Positions 16,631 through 27,009 of a DNA stretch of 64,000 nt are shown here, one piece after another. This DNA is from Lachnospiraceae bacterium (lineage in GTDB: Bacteria; Bacillota; Clostridia; Lachnospirales; Lachnospiraceae). Both the position numbers and the translations under genes were made by a program. Position 1 is the stretch's first letter; every line of letters starts with the position of its first letter. The stretch lies in contig JAGAYR010000039.1 in NCBI GenBank assembly GCA_017940415.1, forward strand, positions 38,593 through 102,592. Reading direction: 5' to 3'. Below the pieces are notes generated by a model that made no database searches, was not told the DNA's origin, and was given only the letters and a program-made list of their open reading frames with translations.

Positions 16631-18301
16631 TTATTTTGCGGGAAGAGTAAATGAACTTTTGAGTCCTACAATACGGTTGAAAACAAGGTGATCCTCGGTG
16701 GAATCCTTGCAGTCTACCGTGAAAAATCCGTTTCTTACGAACTGGAATCTGTCAAATGCCTTAGCACCCTTAAATGCGGGCTCAAGCTTACAGTCCTTGC
16801 AAACCTTAAGCGAGTTGGGATTGAGGTTGATGTTTCCTTCCTCATCGTACACGCCCTTCTCTTCGTCTACAAGGTTCTCGTAGAGTCTTACGTCTGCGCT
16901 GATGGCACTTGATGCGGGTACCCAGTGAATGGTGCCCTTAACCTTACGACCGTCGGGAGAATCTCCGCCCTTGGTCTCGGGATCGTAGGTGCAGTGTACT
17001 ACAGTAACGTTTCCGTTCTCATCTTTTTCACAAGAAACAGCTGTTACGTAATAAGCATTCATGAGTCTGACTTCATTTCCGGGGAAAAGTCTGAAATATT
17101 TCTTGGGAGGCTCTTCCATGAAGTCATCTCTCTCGATATAAAGCTCTTTTCCGAAGGGAATGGTTCTGGTGCCGAGAGATTTGTTCTCGGGATTGTTGGA
17201 AGCGGTTACTTCCTCAACCTGTCCTTCGGGATAATTATCGATGACCAGCTTGATGGGATCGAGAATAGCCATATATCTGGGAGCGTCAGCCTTCAGATCT
17301 TCCCTGATGCAATACTCGAGAGCTGCATAGTCAGCGGAAGCCTGGGACTTGGAAATACCGCAGAGTTCTACGAACTTTCTGATGGATGAAGGGGTAAATC
17401 CTCTTCTTCTGAGAGCTGCTATGGATACAAGTCTGGGATCGTCCCATCCGTCTACGGTTCCGTTTTCAACCAGCTTCTTGATATATCTCTTACCGGTAAC
17501 AACATTGGTAAGATACATCTTGGCAAACTCGATCTGTCTGGGAGGATTGGGATACTCAAGTTCCTTAACAACCCAGTCATAAAGAGGTCTGTGATCTTCG
17601 AATTCAAGTGTGCAGAGTGAGTGGGTGATTCCCTCTTCCGCATCCTCAATGGGATGAGCGAAATCATACATGGGATAGATGCACCACTTATCACCGGTTC
17701 TGTGGTGAGCCATGTGTGCTACACGATAGATAACCGGATCTCTCATATTGATATTGGGAGAAGCCATATCGATCTTGGCTCTTAAGGTCTTCTCTCCGTC
17801 GGCAAACTTGCCTTCTTTCATCTCCTCGAAGAGCTTAAGGTTCTCTTCTACAGATCTGTTTCTTCCGGGATCGTCCTTGCCGGGAGTATCGAAAGTACCT
17901 CTGTACTCTCTTACCTCATCAGCAGTCAGATCGGAAATATAAGCCTTACCCTTTTTGATAAGCTTGATTGCTCCCTCGTACATCTTATCGAAATAGTCGG
18001 AAGCGAAAAAGAGTCTGTCTTCCCAGTCGGCACCGAGCCAGGCAACGTCCGCTTTAATGGACTCAACAAACTCGGTCTTCTCCTTGGTGGGATTAGTATC
18101 ATCAAATCTGAGATTGAACTTTCCGCCGTACTCTTCGGCCATGCCGGAATTGAGGATTATGCTCTTGGCATGTCCTATATGAAGATAACCGTTGGGCTCG
18201 GGAGGAAATCTGGTCACTACATGATCAAATCTTCCCTTCTCGAGATCGGCGTCAATCTCATTTTCTATAAAATGTTTTGAACGTCCTTCAATATCACCCA
18301 T
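16631..18301 (-). CDS. glnS: Glutaminyl-tRNA synthetase
   Basis: A class I synthetase (556 residues from the chosen start) that attaches glutamine to tRNA-Gln. The HIGH motif is in [15 protein letters not shown] (about 34-48). The catalytic core carries the GlnRS-specific stretch [20 protein letters not shown] and the C-terminal part is the anticodon-binding beta barrel. The place of the KMSKS loop reads VVTGKR instead of VMSKR. The start at 18301 has AGGAG 8 bp upstream; a longer frame reaching 18373 would run into the preceding gene and has no such site. It follows the AICAR transformylase by 16 bp, so the two share an operon. Having GlnRS means this organism need not rely on the Glu-tRNA amidotransferase route. 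Confidence 0.95.
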   Translation of the reverse strand: MGDIEGRSKHFIENEIDADLEKGRFDHVVTRFPPEPNGYLHIGHAKSIILNSGMAEEYGGKFNLRFDDTNPTKEKTEFVESIKADVAWLGADWEDRLFFASDYFDKMYEGAIKLIKKGKAYISDLTADEVREYRGTFDTPGKDDPGRNRSVEENLKLFEEMKEGKFADGEKTLRAKIDMASPNINMRDPVIYRVAHMAHHRTGDKWCIYPMYDFAHPIEDAEEGITHSLCTLEFEDHRPLYDWVVKELEYPNPPRQIEFAKMYLTNVVTGKRYIKKLVENGTVDGWDDPRLVSIAALRRRGFTPSSIRKFVELCGISKSQASADYAALEYCIREDLKADAPRYMAILDPIKLVIDNYPEGQVEEVTASNNPENKSLGTRTIPFGKELYIERDDFMEEPPKKYFRLFPGNEVRLMNAYYVTAVSCEKDENGNVTVVHCTYDPETKGGDSPDGRKVKGTIHWVPASSAISADVRLYENLVDEEKGVYDEEGNINLNPNSLKVCKDCKLEPAFKGAKAFDRFQFVRNGFFTVDCKDSTEDHLVFNRIVGLKSSFTLPAK

Positions 18302-18317
18302 TATATAACTCCTGATA

Positions 18318-19496
18318 TTAATGATGGAAAAGTCTGATTCCGGTGAAGCACATAACCATATCGTACTTGTCACATGCCTCGATGACTACGTCATCTCTCT
18401 TGGATCCGCCGGGCTGAGCAATGTACTTTACTCCGCTCTTACGTGCTCTCTCTACGTTGTCAGCGAAGGGGAAGAATGCATCGGAGCCACAAATAACATC
18501 TGTATTTTTAGCAAGCCATGCTTTCTTTTCCTCTCTAGTGAATACGGGAGGCTTCTCAGCGAAGATGGTCTGCCAGGTTCCTTCAGCAAGTACGTCCTCG
18601 TACTCATCTCCGATGTAGAGATCGATGGCATTATCACGGTCAGCTCTCTTGATGGTGTCAAGGAACTTAAGTCCGAGAACCTGAGGGCTCTGACGAAGGA
18701 ACCAGTTATCTGCCTTGCTTCCTGCGAGTCTGGTGCAGTGGATTCTGGACTGCTGTCCTGCGCCGATACCGATAGCCTGTCCGTCCTTTACATAACATAC
18801 GGAATTTGACTGAGTGTACTTAAGAACGATGAGGGAAACCTTCATGTCCGCAAGTACATCGTCGGGAATATTCTTATTCTTGGTTACAACATTTCCGGGA
18901 AGAACCTCATCCGCATTGAGCTCGTTTCTGCCCTGCTCGAAGGTGATTCCGTATACCTGCTTCTTCTCGATCTCTGCAGGCTTGTAATTCTCATCGATCT
19001 GGATGATGTTGTAATTACCGCTCTTCTTTCCTTTGAGGATTTCAAGAGCCTCGGGCTCATATCCGGGAGCGATAACGCCGTCGGATACCTCGGGCTTGAT
19101 GAGCATTGCGGTGCTTACGTCACATATATCGGAAAGAGCGATGAAGTCTCCGAAGGAGCTCATTCTGTCCGCACCTCTTGCTCTCGCATATGCACATGCA
19201 AGGGGGCTGAGCTCAGCCTTCTCATCTACCCAGTAAATCTTCTTAAGAGTATCGGAAAGAGGACGACCGATAGCCGCACCTGCAGGTGATACATGCTTAA
19301 AGGAGGTTGCTGCGGGAAGACCGGTAGCCTGCTTTAACTCCTTAACAAGCTGCCATCCGTTAAATGCGTCCAGGAAGTTGATGTATCCGGGCTTACCGTT
19401 GAGAACGGTAACAGGGAGGTCACTTCCATCCTCCATAAAGATCCTTGAGGGCTTCTGATTGGGGTTACATCCGTACTTAAGCTGAATTTCGCTCAT
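18318..19496 (-). CDS. Stand-alone AICAR transformylase (PurH C-terminal activity only)
   Basis: A 392-residue protein matching the formyltransferase half of PurH: it formylates AICAR to FAICAR with 10-formyl-tetrahydrofolate, the penultimate step of IMP synthesis. The active-site Lys-His pair is in [14 protein letters not shown] (about 61-74); other family blocks are [16 protein letters not shown] and [26 protein letters not shown]. The N-terminal IMP cyclohydrolase domain of ordinary PurH (about 200 residues) is absent. The missing activity is supplied by a PurO-type gene at 21390-22100. A CGCCTT/AAGGCG hairpin lies just ahead of the start codon (19508-19522). Found mostly in Lachnospiraceae and relatives, as far as I recall. 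Confidence 0.92.
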   Translation of the reverse strand: MSEIQLKYGCNPNQKPSRIFMEDGSDLPVTVLNGKPGYINFLDAFNGWQLVKELKQATGLPAATSFKHVSPAGAAIGRPLSDTLKKIYWVDEKAELSPLACAYARARGADRMSSFGDFIALSDICDVSTAMLIKPEVSDGVIAPGYEPEALEILKGKKSGNYNIIQIDENYKPAEIEKKQVYGITFEQGRNELNADEVLPGNVVTKNKNIPDDVLADMKVSLIVLKYTQSNSVCYVKDGQAIGIGAGQQSRIHCTRLAGSKADNWFLRQSPQVLGLKFLDTIKRADRDNAIDLYIGDEYEDVLAEGTWQTIFAEKPPVFTREEKKAWLAKNTDVICGSDAFFPFADNVERARKSGVKYIAQPGGSKRDDVVIEACDKYDMVMCFTGIRLFHH

Positions 19497-19610
19497 TCTT
19501 TCATACTCGCCTTAAAAAGGCGTCCTTTCTGTAAAAACTAAACTACATACTACGAAACTTGATTATATCATAAGAAAGCCTGTCCTAAAAGAGCAAAAGG
19601 GGGCCGGTTC

Positions 19611-20375
19611 TTACCATCCTCGGTCCTTTATATGCTCATCGAATCCGCAATCCAGAGGAACGACTATCCGGGTCTCCACACCCCTGTTTCCGGGTACCGC
19701 ATAATACCTTCCGCCATACTTTTTCTTCAAAGGACGGCACTTTTCAAAAAAGATATAATTCATGTCTGCGGGAAAAGCCTCATTACGGATCACCGCATTT
19801 GCGATTCTCTGCTGAAACTCTTCTTCATGAAACAAAGAACTTAACGCCCTTGCGTTTTCTTTTATCTTGGATTCCCTTGCGGCATCAGCTACCATTTCAT
19901 CTCTGCTACGCATTTTCGCTGTCTTAAAACCATATTCGTTTCGTATCGACATGGCCGCAGCAGATGCAGTTCCTCGGTTTAACAACTCGTAACCTTCCAC
20001 AAACAGGTATCCGGAATGAACTTCATGGGTATTCTTGTCGGAAAAACTTAATTCCTGAAGGAAAGATGCATTAAGAGCAAGATTAAACCTGTTCTTTTTA
20101 CTCATATGAGTGAAATAAGCTATGGAAAAAGCTACACCGACGAGCCATATAAGAGGCCAGACAGGAGTATCTCCCTCCCCAAACAATTCTACGGTCATCA
20201 CCTTCGTTTTGGTGCTGATAACCGCCATAACGGTAGGGTAAACAAAAAACCAGAGAACACATATGATCGATAATATCTTATCGATGGCCTCGCCTTTCTT
20301 CTCACTCATATCAGGTCCCATAAAGGATCTTACATATGAAATGTCATACTGCGCACGGACCGAAGGGTCTAACAT
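19611..20375 (-). CDS. Membrane protein of unknown function
   Basis: A 254-residue protein not matched to any family. Two membrane spans lie at about 33-53 and 70-90, close together, so most of the protein (about 91-254) is on one side, probably the cytoplasm. The soluble part is charged and includes a helical stretch with many Arg and Glu (about 150-195) and a C-terminal Lys/Tyr-rich segment. GAGG precedes the ATG by 6 bp. It lies 20 bp after the esterase gene and may be co-transcribed with it. Confidence 0.75.
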   Translation of the reverse strand: MLDPSVRAQYDISYVRSFMGPDMSEKKGEAIDKILSIICVLWFFVYPTVMAVISTKTKVMTVELFGEGDTPVWPLIWLVGVAFSIAYFTHMSKKNRFNLALNASFLQELSFSDKNTHEVHSGYLFVEGYELLNRGTASAAAMSIRNEYGFKTAKMRSRDEMVADAARESKIKENARALSSLFHEEEFQQRIANAVIRNEAFPADMNYIFFEKCRPLKKKYGGRYYAVPGNRGVETRIVVPLDCGFDEHIKDRGW

Positions 20376-20395
20376 AATTACCTCACACTATAAAA

Positions 20396-21304
20396 CTACT
20401 TACTTATATATTCCTTGAAAAATGCACACTCATCGTCATTACACTTCTTAGCTTCGGGAAGCCGCACATTGCAATGGAATACATGGTGCAGCGGATTCTT
20501 CTCGCTTCCGTAATATCTGTAGCAAAACGGAACATTATTCTGAGTCAAAGCTTCTATTATGTACTTGGCCTGATCCTTGATAAAGTCTCCGGGACAGGTC
20601 ATTACAAATGCGGGCGGGAATTTGGATGTTACAAATTTATCCCCGCTTACAAGGTCCATCTCCTTCTTGGTTCCGCGCTTCGGAAGCAGATCTTTAATTA
20701 GGAACTTCGCATTCGGATCAAGATCGATATCTTTGCCCAGATCGTATTTGCCGCAATTAAGTGCAACTGCATTCAGATGCATTCCCTTTGGAAGCGAAAG
20801 CCCAGCCTTAGGGAACTGAGCCTTGAAAGCTTTGCGGCAATGGGGATTTGTCATCAGATCAGCGAAGACCGTAAGGAGATGCGCTCCTGCGGAATCTCCC
20901 ACAGCAAACAGATTATTCAGATCAAATCCGTACTCGTCCTCATGAGCATAGATGAATTTGAAAGCAAGACAAATGTCTTCGAGGGCTGTGGGATATTTAT
21001 ATTCCGGAGCAAGTCTGTAAGACAGGTTCACTACGGCAAAGCCGCGCTGTGCAAGACTCATTCCGTAGAACTGATATACATCCTTATCTCCGTAAACCCA
21101 TGCACCGCCATGGATAATGGCAATCACGGGCAGTTTTCCCTCTGCTTTCTTAGGGCGATATACATCAAGCAGATTCCATTCCGGGTGAGAACCGTAAGAT
21201 ATATTATCAAAGCGTACTATACCGGCGGGTGTTTTAAGTCCGGCATCCCTCTGACGATCCGAGTCACCGAATGCTTTACGGATAAAATCGCTGTACTGTG
21301 ACAT
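20396..21304 (-). CDS. Alpha/beta hydrolase, HSL-type esterase or lipase
   Basis: A 302-residue soluble alpha/beta hydrolase with no signal peptide. The oxyanion-hole motif is IHGGAWVYGD (about 64-73), the nucleophile elbow is GDSAGAH with Ser near 139, and the probable acid and base are in CPGDFIKDQ (about 237-245) and NPLHHVFH (about 270-277). This HGG plus GDSAG pattern is typical of hormone-sensitive-lipase-like esterases, which cut short-chain or acetyl esters. In a rumen or gut Lachnospiraceae, acetyl-xylan or feruloyl esters are plausible, but this is inference. AGGAGG precedes the ATG. Confidence 0.88.
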   Translation of the reverse strand: MSQYSDFIRKAFGDSDRQRDAGLKTPAGIVRFDNISYGSHPEWNLLDVYRPKKAEGKLPVIAIIHGGAWVYGDKDVYQFYGMSLAQRGFAVVNLSYRLAPEYKYPTALEDICLAFKFIYAHEDEYGFDLNNLFAVGDSAGAHLLTVFADLMTNPHCRKAFKAQFPKAGLSLPKGMHLNAVALNCGKYDLGKDIDLDPNAKFLIKDLLPKRGTKKEMDLVSGDKFVTSKFPPAFVMTCPGDFIKDQAKYIIEALTQNNVPFCYRYYGSEKNPLHHVFHCNVRLPEAKKCNDDECAFFKEYISK

Positions 21305-21336
21305 ATATAGCCCTCCTTATAAAGTTTGTTAAGAGC

Positions 21337-21378
21337 AAAAAAGGGACAGTTCCGCCCTGCAGGGCGAACCGTCCCTTT
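21337..21378 (-). terminator. Rho-independent terminator after the IMP cyclohydrolase gene
   Basis: On the minus strand AAAGGGAC and GTTCGCCCT pair with AGGGCGGAAC and GTCCCTTT around a GC loop, with one bulge and one mismatch, followed by TTTTTT. It starts 12 bp beyond the stop codon. Confidence 0.9.
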
Positions 21379-21389
21379 CACTCATTTAA

Positions 21390-22100
21390 TTATTCATTCG
21401 CATTGATGATCCTTGACTCGGCAACACCGGTCTCGATATCAATAAATCTTACGAAGAGTGATACTCTGTTATCGCGGTTAAGTGAATCCCAGATCAGAAG
21501 TGAGAAATCATCAATATCTCCGGAAATCTTAACGAGCTCAGGCTCTCCCTCAAAGCTGGGAAGAGGATTGCCGTCATGCTTGTAGGTATGGATGAAGTGT
21601 CCCTCTCCCGCAACGGGCTTTCCGTATGAGTAAGTGCAGTGGATAGGTCTTTCCTCGGTTCCGTCCTCACTCTTGATGATGGACATCTGATAATCATAAT
21701 TTCCCGCATGCACATTAAGAACCGCAGAAATCCTGGGTGTGAAGTTGGGAGCATCGGGCTCGAATGTACGGCTTCTTAATGACTGCTCAAAAGTAAATCC
21801 CTTATCAAGTCCGTTTCTTACGGTATCGGTCTGATCTCCGTTGGTAACGATGGTGGTATGTCCGTCAACTCTTACGGGATGATAGATGATAAGGCTGGGA
21901 TCGCTGAGCTTAGCCTCATCAAAAGGTCTTGTCTCGATTCCGTTATCTTCGGGAACCTCAACAAAGATTCTGTTTCTGCTGTTTACGCTTCTGCCCATTA
22001 TGAAATATGCACATACAGCATACTTTCCGTCAGCGCTAAGGCCGGCTACGATTCCTCTGCCGGGATATGAATTTTCTCTCAAGCTTGATTCCAGTGACAT
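21390..22100 (-). CDS. IMP cyclohydrolase, PurO type
   Basis: A 236-residue enzyme of the archaeal-type IMP cyclohydrolase family (PF07826), closing FAICAR to IMP. The recognisable blocks are YPGRGIVAGLSADGK (about 12-26), FIMGRSVNSRNRIF (about 33-46) and HPVRVDGHTTIVTNGDQT (about 74-91). PurO was first described in methanogens and is unrelated to the PurH cyclohydrolase domain. Together with the stand-alone transformylase 1.9 kb away it replaces bifunctional PurH. AGGAGG precedes the ATG and a terminator follows, so it can be expressed alone, although it lies 16 bp after the GGDEF/EAL gene. Confidence 0.9.
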   Translation of the reverse strand: MSLESSLRENSYPGRGIVAGLSADGKYAVCAYFIMGRSVNSRNRIFVEVPEDNGIETRPFDEAKLSDPSLIIYHPVRVDGHTTIVTNGDQTDTVRNGLDKGFTFEQSLRSRTFEPDAPNFTPRISAVLNVHAGNYDYQMSIIKSEDGTEERPIHCTYSYGKPVAGEGHFIHTYKHDGNPLPSFEGEPELVKISGDIDDFSLLIWDSLNRDNRVSLFVRFIDIETGVAESRIINANE

Positions 22101-22116
22101 ATTATCCTCCTATAGA

Positions 22117-24705
22117 TCAATTGCCTTTTGTTGCGGTTACGTACTTTTTTTCAAATTCCTGTCTGACAAGCGGCTTATCGAAATAATATCCCTGGATGTA
22201 TTTGATCTTCATTCCGTCAAGCTTATCAAGCTGGTCTTTGTTCTCAATACCTTCGACACATATCTTGACTCCTATAGTCTCCGCAAGTTCCGCAACCATC
22301 CTTACAAAGGACTGAGCGTATGCATCCGTGTCAAGATCTCTTACAAAACTCTGATCGACTTTTATAATGTCGAATGGTATCTCTCTTATGTGATTGAGCG
22401 ATGAATAACCCGTTCCGAAATCATCCAGCGCTATGGTACATCCAAGTGCCTTGATCCTGGTAAGAATCTCTATCATCCTTGGCATGTCGTTGATTGCAAG
22501 AGACTCGGTAACTTCAAGGCACAGATGCTTGGGATCTATACCGGTTCGTTTAATTGTCTCTTCAACCGACTCAACTATATCATTCTGAAGGAGCTGGACT
22601 ACCGAGAGGTTAACATTGACCTTGTAATCCAGTCCGTATTTATCATTCCATGTCTTGCAGTTCTCGCATGCCTTCTCAAGAACATGACCGCCGATGGGAT
22701 TGATGAGTCCGAGGTATTCCGCAAGAGGAATGAAATCGGAGGGAGAGATAAATCCCATCTTATTACTGTTCCATCTTACAAGTGCCTCGGCACCGGCACA
22801 TACAGGCTCACCGTTCTCAACATCTATGATGGGCTGATAATATACCTCGAATTCCCTGTATCCCGTGGAAGAAGCATCTCTCATGTTCTTCTCCATGTCG
22901 AGGCGTCTGCCGGAATAGGTTTCCTGATCGTCGGTGTATTCGGTAACACGGTTCTTGCCCGACTTCTTGGAAGAATACATGGCAATATCGGCTTTTTTGA
23001 GAAGATCCAGAACGTTGTCTCCGTAATCGGGGAAAGTAACCGTTCCGATACTTGCGGTGCAATAGTACTCTATCTCTTTAATGATCCAGGGAGATGAGAA
23101 TACATTCACAATTCCCTCTTTGATCTCTTCGAAACGTTCATATGCGGAAGGCGGGAGCAAAACAACGAATTCATCTCCGCCCATACGATAGCAGTAATTT
23201 TCTACCCCGGTAATTTTCTGGAGCGAACCGGAGATTTCCTTGAGAAGAACATCCCCGTACTGGTGTCCGAGACCGTCATTGATGTGTTTGAAGTCATCAA
23301 GGTCTATGAAAATTACGGCACCGCTCTTACCTGAAAGTCTTGCCTCATCAACAAGTCTTGCAAGATCCTTCTCACAGCACATGCGGTTGTAAAGACCGGT
23401 AAGGAAATCGGTAAACGCCTGCTGCTCGATCTTGCGCTGATATAATCTTCTGTCCGTTACATCATAAAGCGAATGTAGCATCGCAGCGGATCCGTCAACC
23501 CACTCGACCCTCTTGTACATAAGGTCGAACCATCTTCCCGAGGCGGGATAATATATCTCAAAGGATCCGTTTACGGGATTGGTAAAGTCACCTCTTGATA
23601 TGATATTACTCAGGTCTCCGTCCTGCCAGTCCGCACCGAATGTATCTATGTGCATTCTGTTTGCAAACAGAACTTTACCGGTGGATTCCTGAGTCAGATA
23701 TACGCAGCATCCCACATTGTCAAGAATCTCGGTAACCGATCCCGAATACCTGGAGATGGTTCCGTACATGAGTCTTGCCTGAATGATGCTCTGCATGATC
23801 CTGACCGCATCACCCGCAAATCTGATTTCATCCATATCCCAGTTATGTCTATGGGATCTGTGAACAAATACCGATACAAAAGTTCCCTCGCCGTTTTCGC
23901 GTACCAGAAGAGGGAAAAACATAAATGCCTTGATACCGTATTTTCCGGTGTTATATAATCCGGGCTGCTTATCAAGCGCCTCGGAAGAAATGATCAAAGG
24001 ACTGTCACTTTCGGGAAGATCACCGAGTGAAAACTCAAAGACGGAATCAAATCCTGTAGTCGAAACCGGAGCATCATATCTGGCAACAATATCTGTTCCT
24101 TTCTCGCTGAGTCTGAATACTCCGGCAAACTCAACGCCAAGGAAAGCTGAAGTAAGGCTCACCCATTTGCGGAAGACTGCTTCAATGCCCTCATCCGAAT
24201 CAAGAAGCTCCAGGATATTCTTGGTGGTTTCAAGGATTCTGATGGAAGAAGCTTCCCCATCCCCGCTGTAATAACGGTCGGGATCGGTAATCTCGTCAGG
24301 AGTAGTTCTAAGATAGCTCTCGGTGGTAGCCTTCATGAAATCAAGAAATTGAGAGAATTTGTCGCTTCTGAATGCCCCGGGAGCAGCAACAAGGGCCGTC
24401 ATGAACATGCGGCCTGCGGGCTTGATACTTACGACACCGACACGGATCATACCGTCTTCGCTGTCTTCTATGCTCTGAATGCAGATGTCTTCCGGTGAAT
24501 CATCCCGGACATTGTCGATCATCTGATCAAGATATTCACTTCCGATAAGCTGGGAAATTGCGTTTCCTGAAATGTGGTCATTACTGATCCTGGACAAAGG
24601 TGTACGGTTTTTGTCAAGCATTACACCGCTCACTCCTACAAAGGAGCAGATCAGATTCTGGATCATTTGAAGTTTTTCCCTGTCAATTATCCTGACTCCG
24701 ACCAT
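22117..24705 (-). CDS. GGDEF-EAL cyclic-di-GMP protein with sensory N terminus
   Basis: An 862-residue bifunctional-type protein. An N-terminal region (about 1-130, possibly a PocR-like ligand-binding fold) is followed by a GAF-like domain (about 155-310), a PAS-like domain (about 320-405), GGDEF (about 415-580) and EAL (about 605-855). The cyclase signature GGDEF is intact (RMGGDEFVVLLP, about 508) and the phosphodiesterase signature EALVRW is intact (about 637), with the metal-site blocks DDFGTGYSS and KVDQSFV also present. Both activities are therefore possible; which dominates cannot be read. The start at 24705 has GAGG 6 bp upstream; an ATG 12 codons earlier has none. No predicted membrane span, so it senses a cytoplasmic signal. 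Confidence 0.93.
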   Translation of the reverse strand: MVGVRIIDREKLQMIQNLICSFVGVSGVMLDKNRTPLSRISNDHISGNAISQLIGSEYLDQMIDNVRDDSPEDICIQSIEDSEDGMIRVGVVSIKPAGRMFMTALVAAPGAFRSDKFSQFLDFMKATTESYLRTTPDEITDPDRYYSGDGEASSIRILETTKNILELLDSDEGIEAVFRKWVSLTSAFLGVEFAGVFRLSEKGTDIVARYDAPVSTTGFDSVFEFSLGDLPESDSPLIISSEALDKQPGLYNTGKYGIKAFMFFPLLVRENGEGTFVSVFVHRSHRHNWDMDEIRFAGDAVRIMQSIIQARLMYGTISRYSGSVTEILDNVGCCVYLTQESTGKVLFANRMHIDTFGADWQDGDLSNIISRGDFTNPVNGSFEIYYPASGRWFDLMYKRVEWVDGSAAMLHSLYDVTDRRLYQRKIEQQAFTDFLTGLYNRMCCEKDLARLVDEARLSGKSGAVIFIDLDDFKHINDGLGHQYGDVLLKEISGSLQKITGVENYCYRMGGDEFVVLLPPSAYERFEEIKEGIVNVFSSPWIIKEIEYYCTASIGTVTFPDYGDNVLDLLKKADIAMYSSKKSGKNRVTEYTDDQETYSGRRLDMEKNMRDASSTGYREFEVYYQPIIDVENGEPVCAGAEALVRWNSNKMGFISPSDFIPLAEYLGLINPIGGHVLEKACENCKTWNDKYGLDYKVNVNLSVVQLLQNDIVESVEETIKRTGIDPKHLCLEVTESLAINDMPRMIEILTRIKALGCTIALDDFGTGYSSLNHIREIPFDIIKVDQSFVRDLDTDAYAQSFVRMVAELAETIGVKICVEGIENKDQLDKLDGMKIKYIQGYYFDKPLVRQEFEKKYVTATKGN

Positions 24706-24813
24706 AATTACCTCAAAAAACGTTTTTTGCGACAAAATCATACGGACATTATTGTATAAAATATACCATATTTCGGGGACAATTAAAAGAATATGCCATT
24801 GTGCAAAGCATAG

Positions 24814-24842
24814 AAAAAGCGGCGGTTTTTCATCCGCCGCTT
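24814..24842 (-). terminator. Rho-independent terminator of guaB
   Basis: On the minus strand AAGCGGCGG (from 24842) pairs perfectly with CCGCCGCTT across an 8-nt loop, followed by a short T-run. It lies 41 bp after the guaB stop codon. Confidence 0.9.
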
Positions 24843-24883
24843 ATGTAATCACACTAAAAACTTTATCACGCTAATACGGTGTA

Positions 24884-26398
<1,515 letters not shown>

Positions 26399-26403
26399 TT
26401 AAG

Positions 26404-26432
26404 ATATTATCATCACCCAAAATAAATGTCAA
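26404..26432 (-). promoter_or_regulatory. Promoter of guaB, sharing bases with the upstream terminator
   Basis: On the minus strand TTGACA (26427-26432), a 17-bp spacer and TAATAT (26404-26409). Transcription would start near 26397, giving a leader of about 60 nt. The -35 element lies in the 3' arm of the terminator hairpin of the preceding gene. No purine riboswitch was recognised in the leader. Confidence 0.7.
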
Positions 26433-26473
26433 GGAAGTTTTTATCCCTTTTCCAGGTAAAAAACTTCCTTGAC
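26428..26473 (-). terminator. Terminator of the 26.5-34 kb operon
   Basis: A perfect 15-bp stem: 26428-26442 (GTCAAGGAAGTTTTT) with 26459-26473, 16-nt loop. On the minus strand it is followed by a T-rich stretch (ATTTATTTT). It begins 9 bp after the stop codon of the 166-residue gene. Confidence 0.8.
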
Positions 26474-26481
26474 TGATTTAA

Positions 26482-26982
26482 TCAATATTCACTGAATATC
26501 CTGGGACATTTATTCTTTAAAAGCTTGATCATTTCCTCATCAAGTGAGAACAGGATCTTGCGGTTCCCTTCATAGAACATAACGAATTTCTTCAGTCCGT
26601 TGTTTTCTTCTCCGCAGCTGTAATCCGTTACCTTACCGCTTACTTTTCCGTAATTGTCCAGCTTCGAACTTTTCTCCGGTGCAAATACCTGGGCTTTATC
26701 AAGGCTCAGAGTCTCAACATGCTTTCTGCGCTCCTTGTTGAAGACTTTGTCTATGGAGAGTTCTTTTTCCAGATACAGGTACTCATATTCAACATCGGTA
26801 AACATCGATGCAAAATATGTTCCCACTCCGAATGCTATCCCGGCGACTATCAGTATCATGTTGCCTATAAGGAGGGCTCCGATAAGGGTGAGGACTGCAA
26901 GGATAAGCAGAACCACCTTTAAAATCTTAGCCTTGGTATTGGGCTTGCCCTTCACCATAAATTCATAATAACCCTTATCCAT
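26482..26982 (-). CDS. Small membrane protein, DUF6106-like
   Basis: A 166-residue protein with two adjacent membrane spans (about 19-37 and 40-62) and a soluble C-terminal domain (about 66-166). The domain has the pattern EYEYLYLEKELSIDKVFNKERRK followed by a short beta-rich part, seen in the clostridial DUF6106 family as I recall it; the family call is tentative. AGGAGG precedes the ATG. It is the last gene of the ABC/surface-protein operon, 27 bp after the zinc-ribbon propeller gene. The cytoplasmic domain may bind lipid or protein like a PH domain; that is speculation. Confidence 0.75.
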   Translation of the reverse strand: MDKGYYEFMVKGKPNTKAKILKVVLLILAVLTLIGALLIGNMILIVAGIAFGVGTYFASMFTDVEYEYLYLEKELSIDKVFNKERRKHVETLSLDKAQVFAPEKSSKLDNYGKVSGKVTDYSCGEENNGLKKFVMFYEGNRKILFSLDEEMIKLLKNKCPRIFSEY

Positions 26983-27009
26983 GAGAATATCTGTCCTCCT
27001 GAGTTTCTT

